A DNA stretch of 15,419 nucleotides. Origin: an uncultured Micavibrio sp. GTDB lineage: Bacteria > Pseudomonadota > Alphaproteobacteria > Micavibrionales > UBA1664. The notes below the pieces were generated by a model. That model was not told where the DNA came from. It ran no database searches and saw only the letters and a list, made by a program, of their open reading frames with translations. Of this stretch, positions 5,140-14,267 are shown one piece after another. The position numbers were made by a program, and so were the translations under genes. The stretch's first letter is position 1; every line of letters starts with the position of its first letter. The stretch spans positions 1 to 15,419 of the forward strand of contig CALBME010000118.1 of NCBI GenBank assembly GCA_937896295.1, given 5' to 3'.

Positions 5140-8100
5140 TTAAAAAGTGTTCAGGTTTTTCAACGCGCTATCTGCCAGTTCTGACGCTTTTGCCAGATGC
5201 CCTTCCATGGACCCGACTGGGTTGCTCAGTGCTGTTTTTATCCTGTTTTTCAAAGTATTGGCCAGGTCAGGGGTGCGCATGAGCACCGGTTCCGCTTCGC
5301 CCAGCGATCTGGCCATCGCGGACAGGGCTACGGCGGTGCTTCCGCCGGCCACGGCGATCACGGGTGTCCCGGCCGTATAAGCCATAATATAGGTCTGATA
5401 AAAACCGGTGATCACCAGCCGTGCCCCGGCAATTTTTTTCATAAAGTCTTCTTCGGTGGGGCAACGATGAGTGCTGACATCCGCGCGCGCAAACTCCTGA
5501 AGGTCGGCAGCGAACAGGACATCCTCCTGCGAGGATTGCCACTGGGCACCGATCAGGATTTCGGGCTTGAAGCCGCTCTGCACAAGTTGACGGCATATTT
5601 TTGCGAATTCCGGTGCCTGTGATGTCTCGTATCCCGGTCCGGCGGTCAAAATAACCGTTCTGTCTCGCTCAACAGGGGGGTGCGCCTGAACGTAAGCGAG
5701 CATGGGCAGGGCGGAGGTGTCTGCCGCCAGCTGGCTGGAAATCTGAAGACTTTGCAGAAGGTCGCGCGTCGCGGGTTCGCGCGCGCAGACGTAATCGAAA
5801 AGCTTATAGACTTTGAGATACCAGGACAGGGCCTTGGGGTCTGTCAGTTGTGTTCCGCCTTCGGGGAAGCACGAGTGATTGATCATTGCGATCCTGCGTC
5901 CGAAAACCGTTTTGGCGACATATGCCAGATACAGCATCTGCCGGGCTGTTTCGCCCGCGCCATTCATCAGTCCCTCGCCGTTGAAGACAACGATGTCAGC
6001 GTTGGCAAGATTGAAGAAAAGGGTGGGGTCGCGGTACCGGCATGCCGACAAGAAAACGGGATTGTCGAAATCCTGTAATGTTGGCGTGTGTTCGGCAAAC
6101 CATGGAAGTTCCTGAAAGTGCACGGTGCGTACCTCGTAACCGTGTTCGGATAATCCATTCTTGAGCGCGGTTACGCCTGCATAATTGCCCCAGGTAAAAC
6201 AGCTGGACGTGTCATTGACCAGCAGTGCGGTTTTTTGTGCGTCTTCCGGCGGAAATTGTGGTTTGAACCGCGGGGGGAGCAGCTGGGTTTTGTCACCGCT
6301 GAAGAATTTGTCCAGGGCGGCTTTTACGTCCGCTACGGTATGGGTGTATTCGTTTTTTCCGTCGTGACGGAAAAGCCGCAGGCTGTCATACCACGGTGAG
6401 GTCTCGCCGTGGATGGGCCAGCGCCAGAACGGTTCGGACGGCAGGATAACCCAGCCCGGTACCCCCAAAGCGCCCGCCGTGTGGACAGTCGTGTTATCGA
6501 TTGAAATCACCAGATCGCACGCTGCGATCTGGTCGATCGAATCCTGAAGATCGGCCCAGGCATCGACGGTTTCGTCGTGATATACGTCGAAACCCTGTTC
6601 TTTTGCCTGCGCCCTTTCGACGGCCGTGTCGCCGTACTGCAGGTTGATGACGCGGACATTCGGATAATGGCTCAGGAATGAAAAATCCATGAGCTGGAGC
6701 GATCGGCGAAATCCTGTGTCCATGCTTTTTGTGTACCAGGATATGCCGATGACAAAACAATCCGGGTTGCCCTGTTTGTAATCAATCGTGCGCTTTTTGG
6801 TCAGGTATCCGCCGGGGTGCGGAATGGATGATATTGTGGTGTTCATGGCATGCGGAAGGGATGTGGCTGCAACCGAGAACTGGACGTGTTCGCTTCCTAT
6901 GCGCATCGAGTCTTCAAATACCAGAATCCTGCCCGCGGCAATCTCGGCCGCGTATTGATGTTCGACCATCGGACGCAGCTTGTTGTTTACGTTCAGGACA
7001 ATGGTCTGCGGCCCCCGCGCCAGCAGATCGGGTATGTAACGCAACATCATGATCGTGTCGCCCACGCCCTGATCGGCAAAGACAAGAAGGTTTTTGCCGG
7101 TCAGGTCTTCGCCGAACCAGCGCCGGTAAGAGGTGGGAAGGCGCGTACTGGTCAGTGTCGCTTTGTGCCAGAACCATTCGATGTGCGCGAAACCCTCGCG
7201 GTACCTTTCCTGACGCAACAGGCATATGCCTAGGCCGTACTGGACCTCGGCCAGGGTGGGGTCGATCTGCAGACACTGGCGCAGCGCATTTTCTTCTGCT
7301 TCGGGATTGCCCTGCAGACGGTAAATATTGGCGCGGTTAAGGTAGGCTGCCGATAAAAGCGGGTCGAGCGCAATGGCGCGGTCATAAGCGGCGCCCGCTT
7401 CGTCCAGTTTGTTCTCGTGCATCAGGCTCAGGCCCAGATTGGAATGATGCGCGGCATAATCAGGGGCCAATTCCACGGCCCTACGATTGGCGCTGGTGGC
7501 GATTGCGAATTTACGATTAGTGTCGGCTGCGTAGCCCAGGATGGCCCAGAGCAAGTGATCTTGGGGGTCTGCATTGGCGGCCTTTTCGGCAGCCTCGAGG
7601 CTTTCTTCGTATTTTTGATTGATGATGAGGGCCCGCACATATGCGTCCACCAGCAGTGCGTTTCTGCGGTTCATCGAACGATAAAGCGCAATCGTTTTGT
7701 CTGGCAGCAGCGCCATGTTCCATGACTGCATCAGGGCTGCCAGATAGTCGTCGTCCTGTGAAAAGGTTGCGCGGCATTCAGGGGTATCAAGGCATTTGAG
7801 CGCGTCTGTGTAACGTCCCATTTTAGTCAGGGACAGGCCCAGATAGCGTGCCGCTTCCGGTGATCCGGTGGCTTTCAGGCATACCAGAAAAGCATTTGCA
7901 GCGGTTGAAATATCGTCCGTCTGAAAGGCGATTTCGCCCTGCATGAAAAGCGCGTCGATATCGTCGACATTCTGAAGCGCCAGGCGCGCATGCGCCAGAT
8001 TTCCGTTGCTGATATGCGTCTGCGCTGTTTTGATGGCGCGCTCAATCTCGGCAGTTTTTTTCTTGGTCTGCATGTTTTTCTCTTTGCGCAGGGCCACGAC

Positions 8101-8631
8101 ATACAGGTCGGTGCCGTGGCGTTCAGCCTGAATGACGTTGAAATGTTTTTTTAGTTTTGCTTCCCACCATGGTTTGTCTTCGACAATCAGGTGTGCATTG
8201 CGGCCATCCGGCAAAAAATGATGCGCGGGAACGCAGTTAATGACGATAAACGCCACGCGCCGGCATCGTGCCGCCATATCGGTCAGAACGTTATCAATCA
8301 GTTCCGGCTCAATGTGTTCAAGCACATCGGTGTTGATCAGCAGATCACCCTTCGTGTCCGGATCCATCTTGCCGGGAATGCCGGGATCGTATTCAAAAAA
8401 TTCGATACCGGGGTACAGGCCGTTTTCCTGATCCTCGCGAAATTTTTTGCCGATCATTCCTTTGCCGCACCCGTAATCAAGAATGCTTTTGATTTTGTAA
8501 TGATCGATAAACTGCACAATCGTTTTGTAATGGTTAAGGCTGGTGTTGCCCCATTGATCATCCGTCCCGTGCTTTTCCTGCAGCTGGGCCTTGTATTCGT
8601 CAGAGATGAGTTGGGATCCGGATTTGGTCAT
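5140..8631 (-). CDS. Multidomain SAM methyltransferase - TPR - GT9-like glycosyltransferase - pyruvyl transferase-like protein
   Basis: A 1163-residue cytoplasmic-looking protein (no signal peptide or membrane segment). Numbering is from the ATG at 8631. Residues 30-185: class I methyltransferase with SAM motif SILDYGCGKGMIGKKF (49-64), EYDPGIPGK, TDVLEHIEPE and LPDGRNAHLI. Residues about 195-490: TPR repeats, for example LGLSLMHENKLDEAGAAYDR followed by AIALDP (399-424). Residues about 503-778: GT9/heptosyltransferase-like fold with ADQGVGDTIMMLRYIPDLLA (519-538) and SIDNTTVHTAGALGVP (710-725). Residues about 800-1120: polysaccharide pyruvyl transferase-like, with NYAGVTALKNGL, VVFNGEGLMNG (881-891) and CAREPATRDLL (949-959). 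I prefer this ATG to the in-frame TTG at 8667, which abuts the terminator and has no Shine-Dalgarno. The position directly before flagellin suggests flagellin glycosylation or surface-glycan synthesis; the substrate is unknown. Confidence 0.85.
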   Translation of the reverse strand: MTKSGSQLISDEYKAQLQEKHGTDDQWGNTSLNHYKTIVQFIDHYKIKSILDYGCGKGMIGKKFREDQENGLYPGIEFFEYDPGIPGKMDPDTKGDLLINTDVLEHIEPELIDNVLTDMAARCRRVAFIVINCVPAHHFLPDGRNAHLIVEDKPWWEAKLKKHFNVIQAERHGTDLYVVALRKEKNMQTKKKTAEIERAIKTAQTHISNGNLAHARLALQNVDDIDALFMQGEIAFQTDDISTAANAFLVCLKATGSPEAARYLGLSLTKMGRYTDALKCLDTPECRATFSQDDDYLAALMQSWNMALLPDKTIALYRSMNRRNALLVDAYVRALIINQKYEESLEAAEKAANADPQDHLLWAILGYAADTNRKFAIATSANRRAVELAPDYAAHHSNLGLSLMHENKLDEAGAAYDRAIALDPLLSAAYLNRANIYRLQGNPEAEENALRQCLQIDPTLAEVQYGLGICLLRQERYREGFAHIEWFWHKATLTSTRLPTSYRRWFGEDLTGKNLLVFADQGVGDTIMMLRYIPDLLARGPQTIVLNVNNKLRPMVEHQYAAEIAAGRILVFEDSMRIGSEHVQFSVAATSLPHAMNTTISSIPHPGGYLTKKRTIDYKQGNPDCFVIGISWYTKSMDTGFRRSLQLMDFSFLSHYPNVRVINLQYGDTAVERAQAKEQGFDVYHDETVDAWADLQDSIDQIAACDLVISIDNTTVHTAGALGVPGWVILPSEPFWRWPIHGETSPWYDSLRLFRHDGKNEYTHTVADVKAALDKFFSGDKTQLLPPRFKPQFPPEDAQKTALLVNDTSSCFTWGNYAGVTALKNGLSEHGYEVRTVHFQELPWFAEHTPTLQDFDNPVFLSACRYRDPTLFFNLANADIVVFNGEGLMNGAGETARQMLYLAYVAKTVFGRRIAMINHSCFPEGGTQLTDPKALSWYLKVYKLFDYVCAREPATRDLLQSLQISSQLAADTSALPMLAYVQAHPPVERDRTVILTAGPGYETSQAPEFAKICRQLVQSGFKPEILIGAQWQSSQEDVLFAADLQEFARADVSTHRCPTEEDFMKKIAGARLVITGFYQTYIMAYTAGTPVIAVAGGSTAVALSAMARSLGEAEPVLMRTPDLANTLKNRIKTALSNPVGSMEGHLAKASELADSALKNLNTF

Positions 8632-8670
8632 AAGCAAAGACTCTAAGTTAAACAAAGGTTTGTTCAAGGT

Positions 8671-8714
8671 GAAAAAGAGTACGCCCCGCCGAATCCTTCT
8701 GGACCGGCGGGGCG
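8671..8714 (-). terminator. Intrinsic terminator after flgE (end of hook operon)
   Basis: A perfect 10-bp GC-rich stem, 8682-8691 paired with 8705-8714 (core GCCCCGCCG/CGGCGGGGC), with a 13-base loop. On the minus strand it is followed by TACTCTTTTT. It lies about 45 bases after the flgE stop and separates the hook operon from the multidomain modification gene, which must therefore have its own promoter or rely on readthrough. Confidence 0.88.
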
Positions 8715-8757
8715 CGTTAGCCGAAACGAGAGCCTGTTTATTAGGCCCGCCGCGCTC

Positions 8758-10725
8758 TTAGCGCAGTCTCAGCAATTCTTCCGTCATCTGGTCCGCAGTC
8801 TGAATGATCTTGGTGGCGGCGCTGTAGGAGCGCTGCGTCACGATCATCTTCGTAAACTCGTCCGCGATGTCGACGTTAGAGGTTTCAACGGCAGATCCCT
8901 CGACCTGGCCGGCGCCGCCGTCACCGGCGGTGCGCAGGTTGTAGGAGCCGGATTCGGCCGTCTGGATGTATGCGTTGCCCGATTCTTCGCCCAGGCCGTT
9001 GACGTTGGTGAACGTCGCCAGCGGCAGCTGGAAGAGGGCCGAGGTCTGACCGTTCGAGAAACGCGCGGTGACAATGCCGTCCCCGTCGATTTCGATGCCG
9101 GTCCGCAGGCCCAGTTCGGCGCCGTTCTGCGTCACCGCAGTCACGTTGTACTCACCCGAAAACTGGGTCAGGGCGCCGATTTCGAAATTGATGTCCTGCA
9201 GGGCCGAACCGTTGCCCCAGTTGATGTTGTTCAGCTGGACGCCCTTGCTGCCGTTGATATCGGCCGCACCGTTCAGGGTACCGTCTTCGTTGAAGTTCAT
9301 CATGCCGCTCGACAAGGTGGTGTTGGTGTCGAGGTCGACCAGGTTGAGCTGCCACCAGCCAAAGGCGTTGGGCGTATCCACCAGGCCCGCATCCGGGAAC
9401 TTGTTCGGCTGTGCCGGAGTGGTCGAGGCCGCCGTGGTCATGCCCAGCTTGGTGGACAGGGTACCGGAAGTCGCAACTGCGTTCTGGCTGTCGAGTGAGA
9501 TGATGCGGATTTCGCCGTCTTCATTCAGCTCAGCCCGTGCGAAACCATCGAGATCCGTATTGAGCTGGTTAATGGCCTGCTGAACCGTGGTGCCTGCACC
9601 CAGCGTGACTGTCGATGTCGCCAGGATGGGTGAACCAATCTCAACCGTCATGGTGTCGCCGGTGACGATCGTGCCAGTGCCGTTCAGGACCGTAGCGCGG
9701 GTCAACGGGGCCAGCAGGGTCTGGTGGCTGTCCGCGCCATTATAGCTGAAGCCAAGAGCGTTTGCGCCGCCGGGCAGACCGTTGGTGGTGGTGCCGTTGG
9801 TAACGGCCACGGTTTCATTGAAATTACGCGCCAGGATCTGGATCTGGCCGGTGGCGGTCAGTTGCGCGACAGAGTGAAGCTGCAGGTCCGGATCGTTGTT
9901 CACGAAGTCGATCAGGTCGCCCACGGTTGATGTGGACGTGACCGTGAAGGTCGAGTCATATCCGCCAACCGCGACGTTGATCGTATCGCCGACTGCAACA
10001 CCGGTGAGGGATGTCAGCAGTGTCGGGCGGGTGGCGCCGCTGCCGCTGATCGAGCTGGTGGCCGTGGCCGTCGGGGTGAAGACTTTCGTGAACTGCATTT
10101 CAATGTTCTGACCTTCGCCGAGCGAGTCGAACACCTTCAGCGTCCGTTTGAAGTCCGGCGCCGTCCCGCTTGGGATGGGGTAGGCGGTGGGCGTTTCCGC
10201 CGCGTTCAGGTTAATGGCGAATTCAGCCGAGGTGGTCGGTTTGGTCAGGCCGCCGAGCAGCGAGACGTTGACCGCCTGGGTCGATGAAATATCGTCGCGG
10301 CCTGCAGGCAACTGACCGTTTTCGTCCAGTTTCCAGCCCATCAGGTAGAAGCCGGCGGTGTTGCGCAGATATCCGTTCGAATCTTCCGAGAAGGAACCGG
10401 CACGGGTGAAGAGTTTTTCCTGCAGACCGGTGGGCGCTTTCTGAACGATCAGGAAGCCGTTGCCCGAAATGGCGACGTCGGTGGTCGAGTTGGTCTGCTG
10501 CAATGCGCCCTGCGCGTCGATTTTCTGAACCGCGCGGGCCAGAACGGAGCCTGAGCTGTACTTGGCGGCGCCGGCGGATGCCGTGACCAGTGATTCAAAC
10601 GCAGCTTCGCGGCGCTTGTAGCCAACCGTGTTCACGTTGGCGATGTTGTTCGAAATCATGGAGATCGACTCTGCCTGTGAAGCCAGTGCCGAAACCCCGG
10701 TAATGAGTGAGCCGAAAAGTGACAT
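8758..10725 (-). CDS. flgE: FlgE, flagellar hook protein
   Basis: The hook subunit, exported through the rod to form the universal joint. 655 residues, long against the usual 400-450. N-terminal D0: FGSLITGVSALASQAESISM, then SNNIANVNTVGYKRREAAFE, the classic axial-protein signature. C-terminal D0: SAVETSNVDIADEFTKMIVT, then QRSYSAATKIIQTADQM. The extra length is an insertion of about 230 residues (roughly 221-452) between KVFTPT and NAFGWWQLNLVDLD. It consists of two modules (247-326 and 357-430) with the same helix-strand pattern as the flagellin middle domain. The ATG is preceded by an ideal AGGAGG five bases upstream, the strongest ribosome binding site in the unit, fitting the high hook protein demand. 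It is the last gene of the operon, 36 bp after flgD. Confidence 0.96.
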   Translation of the reverse strand: MSLFGSLITGVSALASQAESISMISNNIANVNTVGYKRREAAFESLVTASAGAAKYSSGSVLARAVQKIDAQGALQQTNSTTDVAISGNGFLIVQKAPTGLQEKLFTRAGSFSEDSNGYLRNTAGFYLMGWKLDENGQLPAGRDDISSTQAVNVSLLGGLTKPTTSAEFAINLNAAETPTAYPIPSGTAPDFKRTLKVFDSLGEGQNIEMQFTKVFTPTATATSSISGSGATRPTLLTSLTGVAVGDTINVAVGGYDSTFTVTSTSTVGDLIDFVNNDPDLQLHSVAQLTATGQIQILARNFNETVAVTNGTTTNGLPGGANALGFSYNGADSHQTLLAPLTRATVLNGTGTIVTGDTMTVEIGSPILATSTVTLGAGTTVQQAINQLNTDLDGFARAELNEDGEIRIISLDSQNAVATSGTLSTKLGMTTAASTTPAQPNKFPDAGLVDTPNAFGWWQLNLVDLDTNTTLSSGMMNFNEDGTLNGAADINGSKGVQLNNINWGNGSALQDINFEIGALTQFSGEYNVTAVTQNGAELGLRTGIEIDGDGIVTARFSNGQTSALFQLPLATFTNVNGLGEESGNAYIQTAESGSYNLRTAGDGGAGQVEGSAVETSNVDIADEFTKMIVTQRSYSAATKIIQTADQMTEELLRLR

Positions 10726-10761
10726 GATTACCTCCTAAAAGTTCTAAATCGAAAAATTTTG

Positions 10762-11499
10762 TTAGCTGTTGTTTGTTGTCGTGGCGTCCGTCGTGTCGTC
10801 ATCGCCCGTGTCCGGCAGAAGCGCAATATCGTCGGGGTTGGAAATGGAAAGAACGGCCGTTGAGTCGATGCGCGAGTCGCCCTTGAGCGCCAGGTACAGA
10901 ATGCCTTCGATGGACTCGATGCCTTCGACATGACCGGGAATGGCGGTGTAGGCGTCGAGTTTCTGGCTGTTGGCGTCAAAAGCCGCAAGGGTCAGCGTAT
11001 AATTGCCTTCCTTGGCCTTGATGCCTTCGTTGTCCAGACCGTCCCAGACAACCGAGCCGGTGGTCTGGCCGGGCTGGATCTCGATGGTGCGGACCAGCTT
11101 GCCGTCCTTGTCCGTGATCTGAAGCTTGGCGGTCTTGGCATCGCCGTCGATGGCGAAGGCCAGTTTGGTTTCCGGCGTCTCGCCATCGTAATAGGCGACA
11201 TTGCCGCGGTAGTATACGTCCTTGCCGATATAACCCAGCGACTGGCTGATCAGGTTGTTGGCGCTTTGCGTCAGCATCGCGTCCAGCTTCTGGTTGGTGA
11301 GAATGCTTTGTTCGACCTGGCTGAAGCTGACCAGCTGGTCGGTGAACTTGGACGAGTCCATCGGGTTCAGCGGATCCTGGTTCTGCAACTGCGTGGTCAA
11401 CAGGACGAGAAACTGATTATACGTATCAGCCGCCTTGGTGGTGGACGCCTCCGTCTTGGAGTAGAGCGAGTCCAGTGCGCTTGATGAAATCGAAGTCAT
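10762..11499 (-). CDS. flgD: FlgD, hook cap (hook assembly scaffold) protein
   Basis: FlgD caps the growing hook and guides FlgE assembly. It has 245 residues. The N-terminal export and scaffold region shows NQFLVLLTTQLQNQDPLNPM, then DSSKFTDQLVSFSQVEQSI (residues 28-66), diagnostic for the family. The C-terminal half has the FlgD Ig/FlgD-Tudor hybrid: LQITDKDGKLVRTIE, then GSVVWDGLDNEGIKAKEGNY, then the LDAYTAIPGHVEGIES and ALKGDSRID strands. The tail is unusually acidic and threonine-rich (DTGDDDTTDATTTNNS). AAGAGA precedes the ATG. It begins 18 bp after the fliK stop, so fliK and flgD are co-transcribed. Confidence 0.95.
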   Translation of the reverse strand: MTSISSSALDSLYSKTEASTTKAADTYNQFLVLLTTQLQNQDPLNPMDSSKFTDQLVSFSQVEQSILTNQKLDAMLTQSANNLISQSLGYIGKDVYYRGNVAYYDGETPETKLAFAIDGDAKTAKLQITDKDGKLVRTIEIQPGQTTGSVVWDGLDNEGIKAKEGNYTLTLAAFDANSQKLDAYTAIPGHVEGIESIEGILYLALKGDSRIDSTAVLSISNPDDIALLPDTGDDDTTDATTTNNS

Positions 11500-11517
11500 G
11501 TTCGTCTCTTTGTTTCG

Positions 11518-13431
11518 TTAAACCACGATATTGACGTGGGTCAGGCCGGTCCTTGGATCTACGAAGATCGGCATGACGGTTTCAATGGTTGCAAAGTCCG
11601 TGCCATCTTCATCGGATGGCTGATTTCCGCCATTCTGATAGCTGTTTCCGTTGTGCGACATGCTGCCCTGGAAGGAACCTTCGCCGCCCAGGTTGAAGGT
11701 CAGCGAGTCGGCTTTGACGTCGAAGCCGGATGCGTGCAGCGAACGTTCGAGGGCGACGGCATCCTTTTGCAGAAGCGCCACGGTTTCAGGACGTTCGGCC
11801 ACGAGCTTGGCCTTGACCATGTTGTTGTCACCGAATTCGAGCGTGATTTTTACGCGGCCCAGGTTTTCGGGGTCGAGCTGGATCGTAAACTGGCGGTCGG
11901 CACCGCCGGGCACCGCACCGTCCATGCCGCGCGAAAGCGCGATGGAGACAAGATGAATGGCGGGGTGTCCTGCGCCCGCGCCGCGCGATTGCAGCAACGC
12001 GCTTGCGGAGGCAGCGGTGGAGGCCGCATCGGCGCGCACGGGGAAGGCCGCGTCGAAACCGGCGGACAAAAGGTCGCTGCCTTCCGCGTCGGTCGTCAGC
12101 AGGCCGTTATCCATTCCTTTAAGCAGGGGGGCTACATGTGCGTGCAGGCCGCCCTGAGACAGGGTTCCGCCAGCGGTCGCATTTTGCAGCGCGGTGGCCA
12201 GGGCGGATGTGTTCTGCGTTACGGTCTGGGCCGTGCGGGCGGCCAGCAGGTCGGGGGTGGCCGGCGTTGCAGGTGTCTGTTCGCCCTTCACCGCATCGGG
12301 TGCCGCGTCGGCATGGGGCAGACCCAGAAGCGCCGCAAACAAATGGGCGCGACCAAAAACCTGCGGTGTCGCCTGCGTGACCTGCGTCTTGGGCGTGGAG
12401 GAGGGAAGCAACAGCGTCTGATCCGTGGTTTGCGTGCTGGTCTGGGGCGTGACGGCGCTAGCGGCGCGGGCGACCAGCGATGCGTCGAGAAACAACGGCG
12501 TTTCGGATACAGGAGCGGCGAGCGATGCCTGCGCCTGCAGGGCGGCCAGTGCGGATGCGTTCTGCGCATTCGCTGACTGATCCAGAACGGCGGCGGGTAC
12601 GGCGCTGACGTTTTCCGCAATACGGATGAAAACAACCTGCGGGGCATTTTCATCGTCCAGGAAACTGGGCCCCTGCACCGATTTCATGAGTGTATGCGGA
12701 TCGATGCGCACGGTGCGCGGCGTGCTCAGGAACGGGGCAAGGTCGGCAAAGGCCAGTTTCTTGAACGCATTGAACTGGTCTGCGTTCAGGTCGGCGGCGT
12801 TGACGGTAATCGTGCCTTTGTCCGTCGCAAGGACAAGTCCGTTTCCGGCGGCATTGACGTGTACGGATGTGACATGCGTGGCTGACCCGATCACCTTGGT
12901 CGCGATGTCGTCAAACAAGGCCACGGCATCGGTGGCGGCCGCCTTGCTCAGGCGGTCTTCAATGCCTTTCAGGGCGCTTGTGAACTGCGTGAACAGGGCC
13001 GCGATGGCGGGGTCCTGTAAAAACAGGCTTTCAATGGATGCGCTGCCGTCCTTGCCCATGTCTGCAAGGGTGTCGATCATGGTCTGTGCGGTTTCATCCA
13101 GTGTGCCTTCCGGCGTCATGTGCGGCGCAAAGACGGCGGCCAGTTCAGGCGAAAGACTGGAGAGATCGTCGCCGCGCAGGGCCTGAAGCTGGGCCAGAAG
13201 GTGGGCGGGAATGGTAATCATCTCGACGGTGGACGCCGGTGCCGCGGTGGCGGTTTTCTGTGCGGCGGCGCTGGCGATTTTCGATTTGGCAAGACCGCCG
13301 AGCAGCAGCGACTTAAAGCCGTCATTGTTGCCGGAAATAATGTCACCGAGGGTTGCGGGGCCGGTTTTGCCTTTGAGGCCATTCAGCGTGCTGCCGAAAG
13401 ACGGACCGATATTCAGGGATGCGTTCTGCAT
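11518..13431 (-). CDS. fliK: FliK, flagellar hook-length control protein
   Basis: A 637-residue secreted ruler that ends hook export and switches substrate specificity through FlhB. The long N-terminal region (about 1-500) is A/T/Q-rich and low in predicted structure, as in ruler segments. The C-terminal hook-length domain is clear at about 513-582: RQFTIQLDPENLGRVKITLE, then AERPETVALLQKDAVALERS and LHASGFDVKADSLTFNL, matching the family pattern L-x-P-x-x-LG-x-V...L...L-x-x-L...G. A glycine/asparagine-rich stretch and a short conserved tail follow. AAGGA precedes the ATG. It lies 24 bp after the flgN-like gene and just before flgD and flgE, the genes whose products it measures. Large frames on the opposite strand here are composition shadows. 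Confidence 0.9.
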   Translation of the reverse strand: MQNASLNIGPSFGSTLNGLKGKTGPATLGDIISGNNDGFKSLLLGGLAKSKIASAAAQKTATAAPASTVEMITIPAHLLAQLQALRGDDLSSLSPELAAVFAPHMTPEGTLDETAQTMIDTLADMGKDGSASIESLFLQDPAIAALFTQFTSALKGIEDRLSKAAATDAVALFDDIATKVIGSATHVTSVHVNAAGNGLVLATDKGTITVNAADLNADQFNAFKKLAFADLAPFLSTPRTVRIDPHTLMKSVQGPSFLDDENAPQVVFIRIAENVSAVPAAVLDQSANAQNASALAALQAQASLAAPVSETPLFLDASLVARAASAVTPQTSTQTTDQTLLLPSSTPKTQVTQATPQVFGRAHLFAALLGLPHADAAPDAVKGEQTPATPATPDLLAARTAQTVTQNTSALATALQNATAGGTLSQGGLHAHVAPLLKGMDNGLLTTDAEGSDLLSAGFDAAFPVRADAASTAASASALLQSRGAGAGHPAIHLVSIALSRGMDGAVPGGADRQFTIQLDPENLGRVKITLEFGDNNMVKAKLVAERPETVALLQKDAVALERSLHASGFDVKADSLTFNLGGEGSFQGSMSHNGNSYQNGGNQPSDEDGTDFATIETVMPIFVDPRTGLTHVNIVV

Positions 13432-13455
13432 GGGAATTTTCCTTACGTCTTGTTC

Positions 13456-13908
13456 TTAGAGGACCTGATCGACCTGAAGGGAAAGCGGTAACGCCGTCTT
13501 GGCGTTCGAATACCCCTTCTTGTCGTAGGTCTGACGGTTGCCGTGAATGGTTTCGCGCGCGCAGCGGACAATGCGGTCGACGATACGCTGCATCGAATTG
13601 CGGCCTGCCTCCAGCGCCTGGCTGTTGCGGCCCGCTGCCGCGCGGAATTTTTCGTTTGATGCGCGCAGGCGGTCCAGCACCCGGGGGTCGCTTTTGGACA
13701 GCATGCTGGTCTGGCGGGTCAGCGTGTCCATCAGCGAACGGTAACGCGTCAGCATGGCGAACTTGTCGTTCTGTATTTCGCGGAAAGACTTGAAATTGGA
13801 TGTCTGCACCGCATCCGATTCACGCTCCAGTATATCGGTCAGCGTGTTGAGGATGGTTTCAACCTCGGATGTCAGGGTGCTGGTGGCGTTGGTGATTGCC
13901 GGGCTCAT
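13456..13908 (-). CDS. FlgN-like flagellar export chaperone
   Basis: A 150-residue, almost entirely helical protein. It begins with TSEVETILNTLTDILERESD, followed by a FREIQNDKFAMLTRYRSLMD helix (residues 44-63), the general pattern of FlgN-type chaperones for hook-associated proteins. A conserved-looking tail, YSNAKTALPLSLQVDQVL, ends the protein. FlgN proteins are poorly conserved, so the call rests on size, helical pattern and position between flgJ and fliK. The ATG overlaps the stop of the flgJ-like gene (ATGA), implying translational coupling. It could instead be another small flagellar chaperone. Confidence 0.6.
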   Translation of the reverse strand: MSPAITNATSTLTSEVETILNTLTDILERESDAVQTSNFKSFREIQNDKFAMLTRYRSLMDTLTRQTSMLSKSDPRVLDRLRASNEKFRAAAGRNSQALEAGRNSMQRIVDRIVRCARETIHGNRQTYDKKGYSNAKTALPLSLQVDQVL

Positions 13909-14267
13909 TGTTTTTGTCCTCCCTCGTTTTGTGCAGCTTCCTGCATCTGGATCATGTGTGCCTTGATCGTGTCGGCAAGGCCGATGCCGCCGCTGGCCGC
14001 GATCTGCTTGCCGTATTGCTGGACCATCAGGCCGCGCCAGGTTTCCTCGCCCTGTCCGCCGCCGAATTCGGAATCGACGGGCACCGTGTCAAACATGGGG
14101 GCCAGCAATTCGCTGATGAACATGGATTCAAAATCTTTCGCGGCGGTGTCTATTTCCGCCATGCGTTTGGCGTCGATTCCGGCCTTGGCCCTGACCATCG
14201 CGATATCGGCGCTGGCCATGCGGCTTAAGGTTGGGTCGACGCCCAGAGCTTTGGAAATGTCGCTCAT
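13905..14267 (-). CDS. FlgJ-like rod-binding protein (rod-binding domain only)
   Basis: A 120-residue protein with the rod-binding signature AAKDFESMFISELLAPMFDT (residues 42-61), then FGGGQGEETWRGLMVQQYGK (68-87) and GIGLADTIKAHM. This equals the N-terminal half of enteric FlgJ, which caps the growing rod in the periplasm. The peptidoglycan-hydrolysing C-terminal half is absent, as is usual in alphaproteobacteria, where a separate lytic enzyme does that work. The start ATG shares one base with the flgI stop (TAATG), and its end overlaps the flgN-like start, so three genes are translationally linked. Confidence 0.9.
   Translation of the reverse strand: MSDISKALGVDPTLSRMASADIAMVRAKAGIDAKRMAEIDTAAKDFESMFISELLAPMFDTVPVDSEFGGGQGEETWRGLMVQQYGKQIAASGGIGLADTIKAHMIQMQEAAQNEGGQKQ

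Noticed and set aside
8632..8667. A TTG start giving 12 extra residues on the multidomain protein
   Set aside because: It abuts the terminator T-run, has no Shine-Dalgarno, and the methyltransferase domain begins well after the ATG at 8631.
11536..12576. A 346-codon plus-strand frame opposite fliK
   Set aside because: Low-complexity G/R-rich translation opposite a clear FliK; the long frame is a by-product of the GC-rich codon pattern of fliK.
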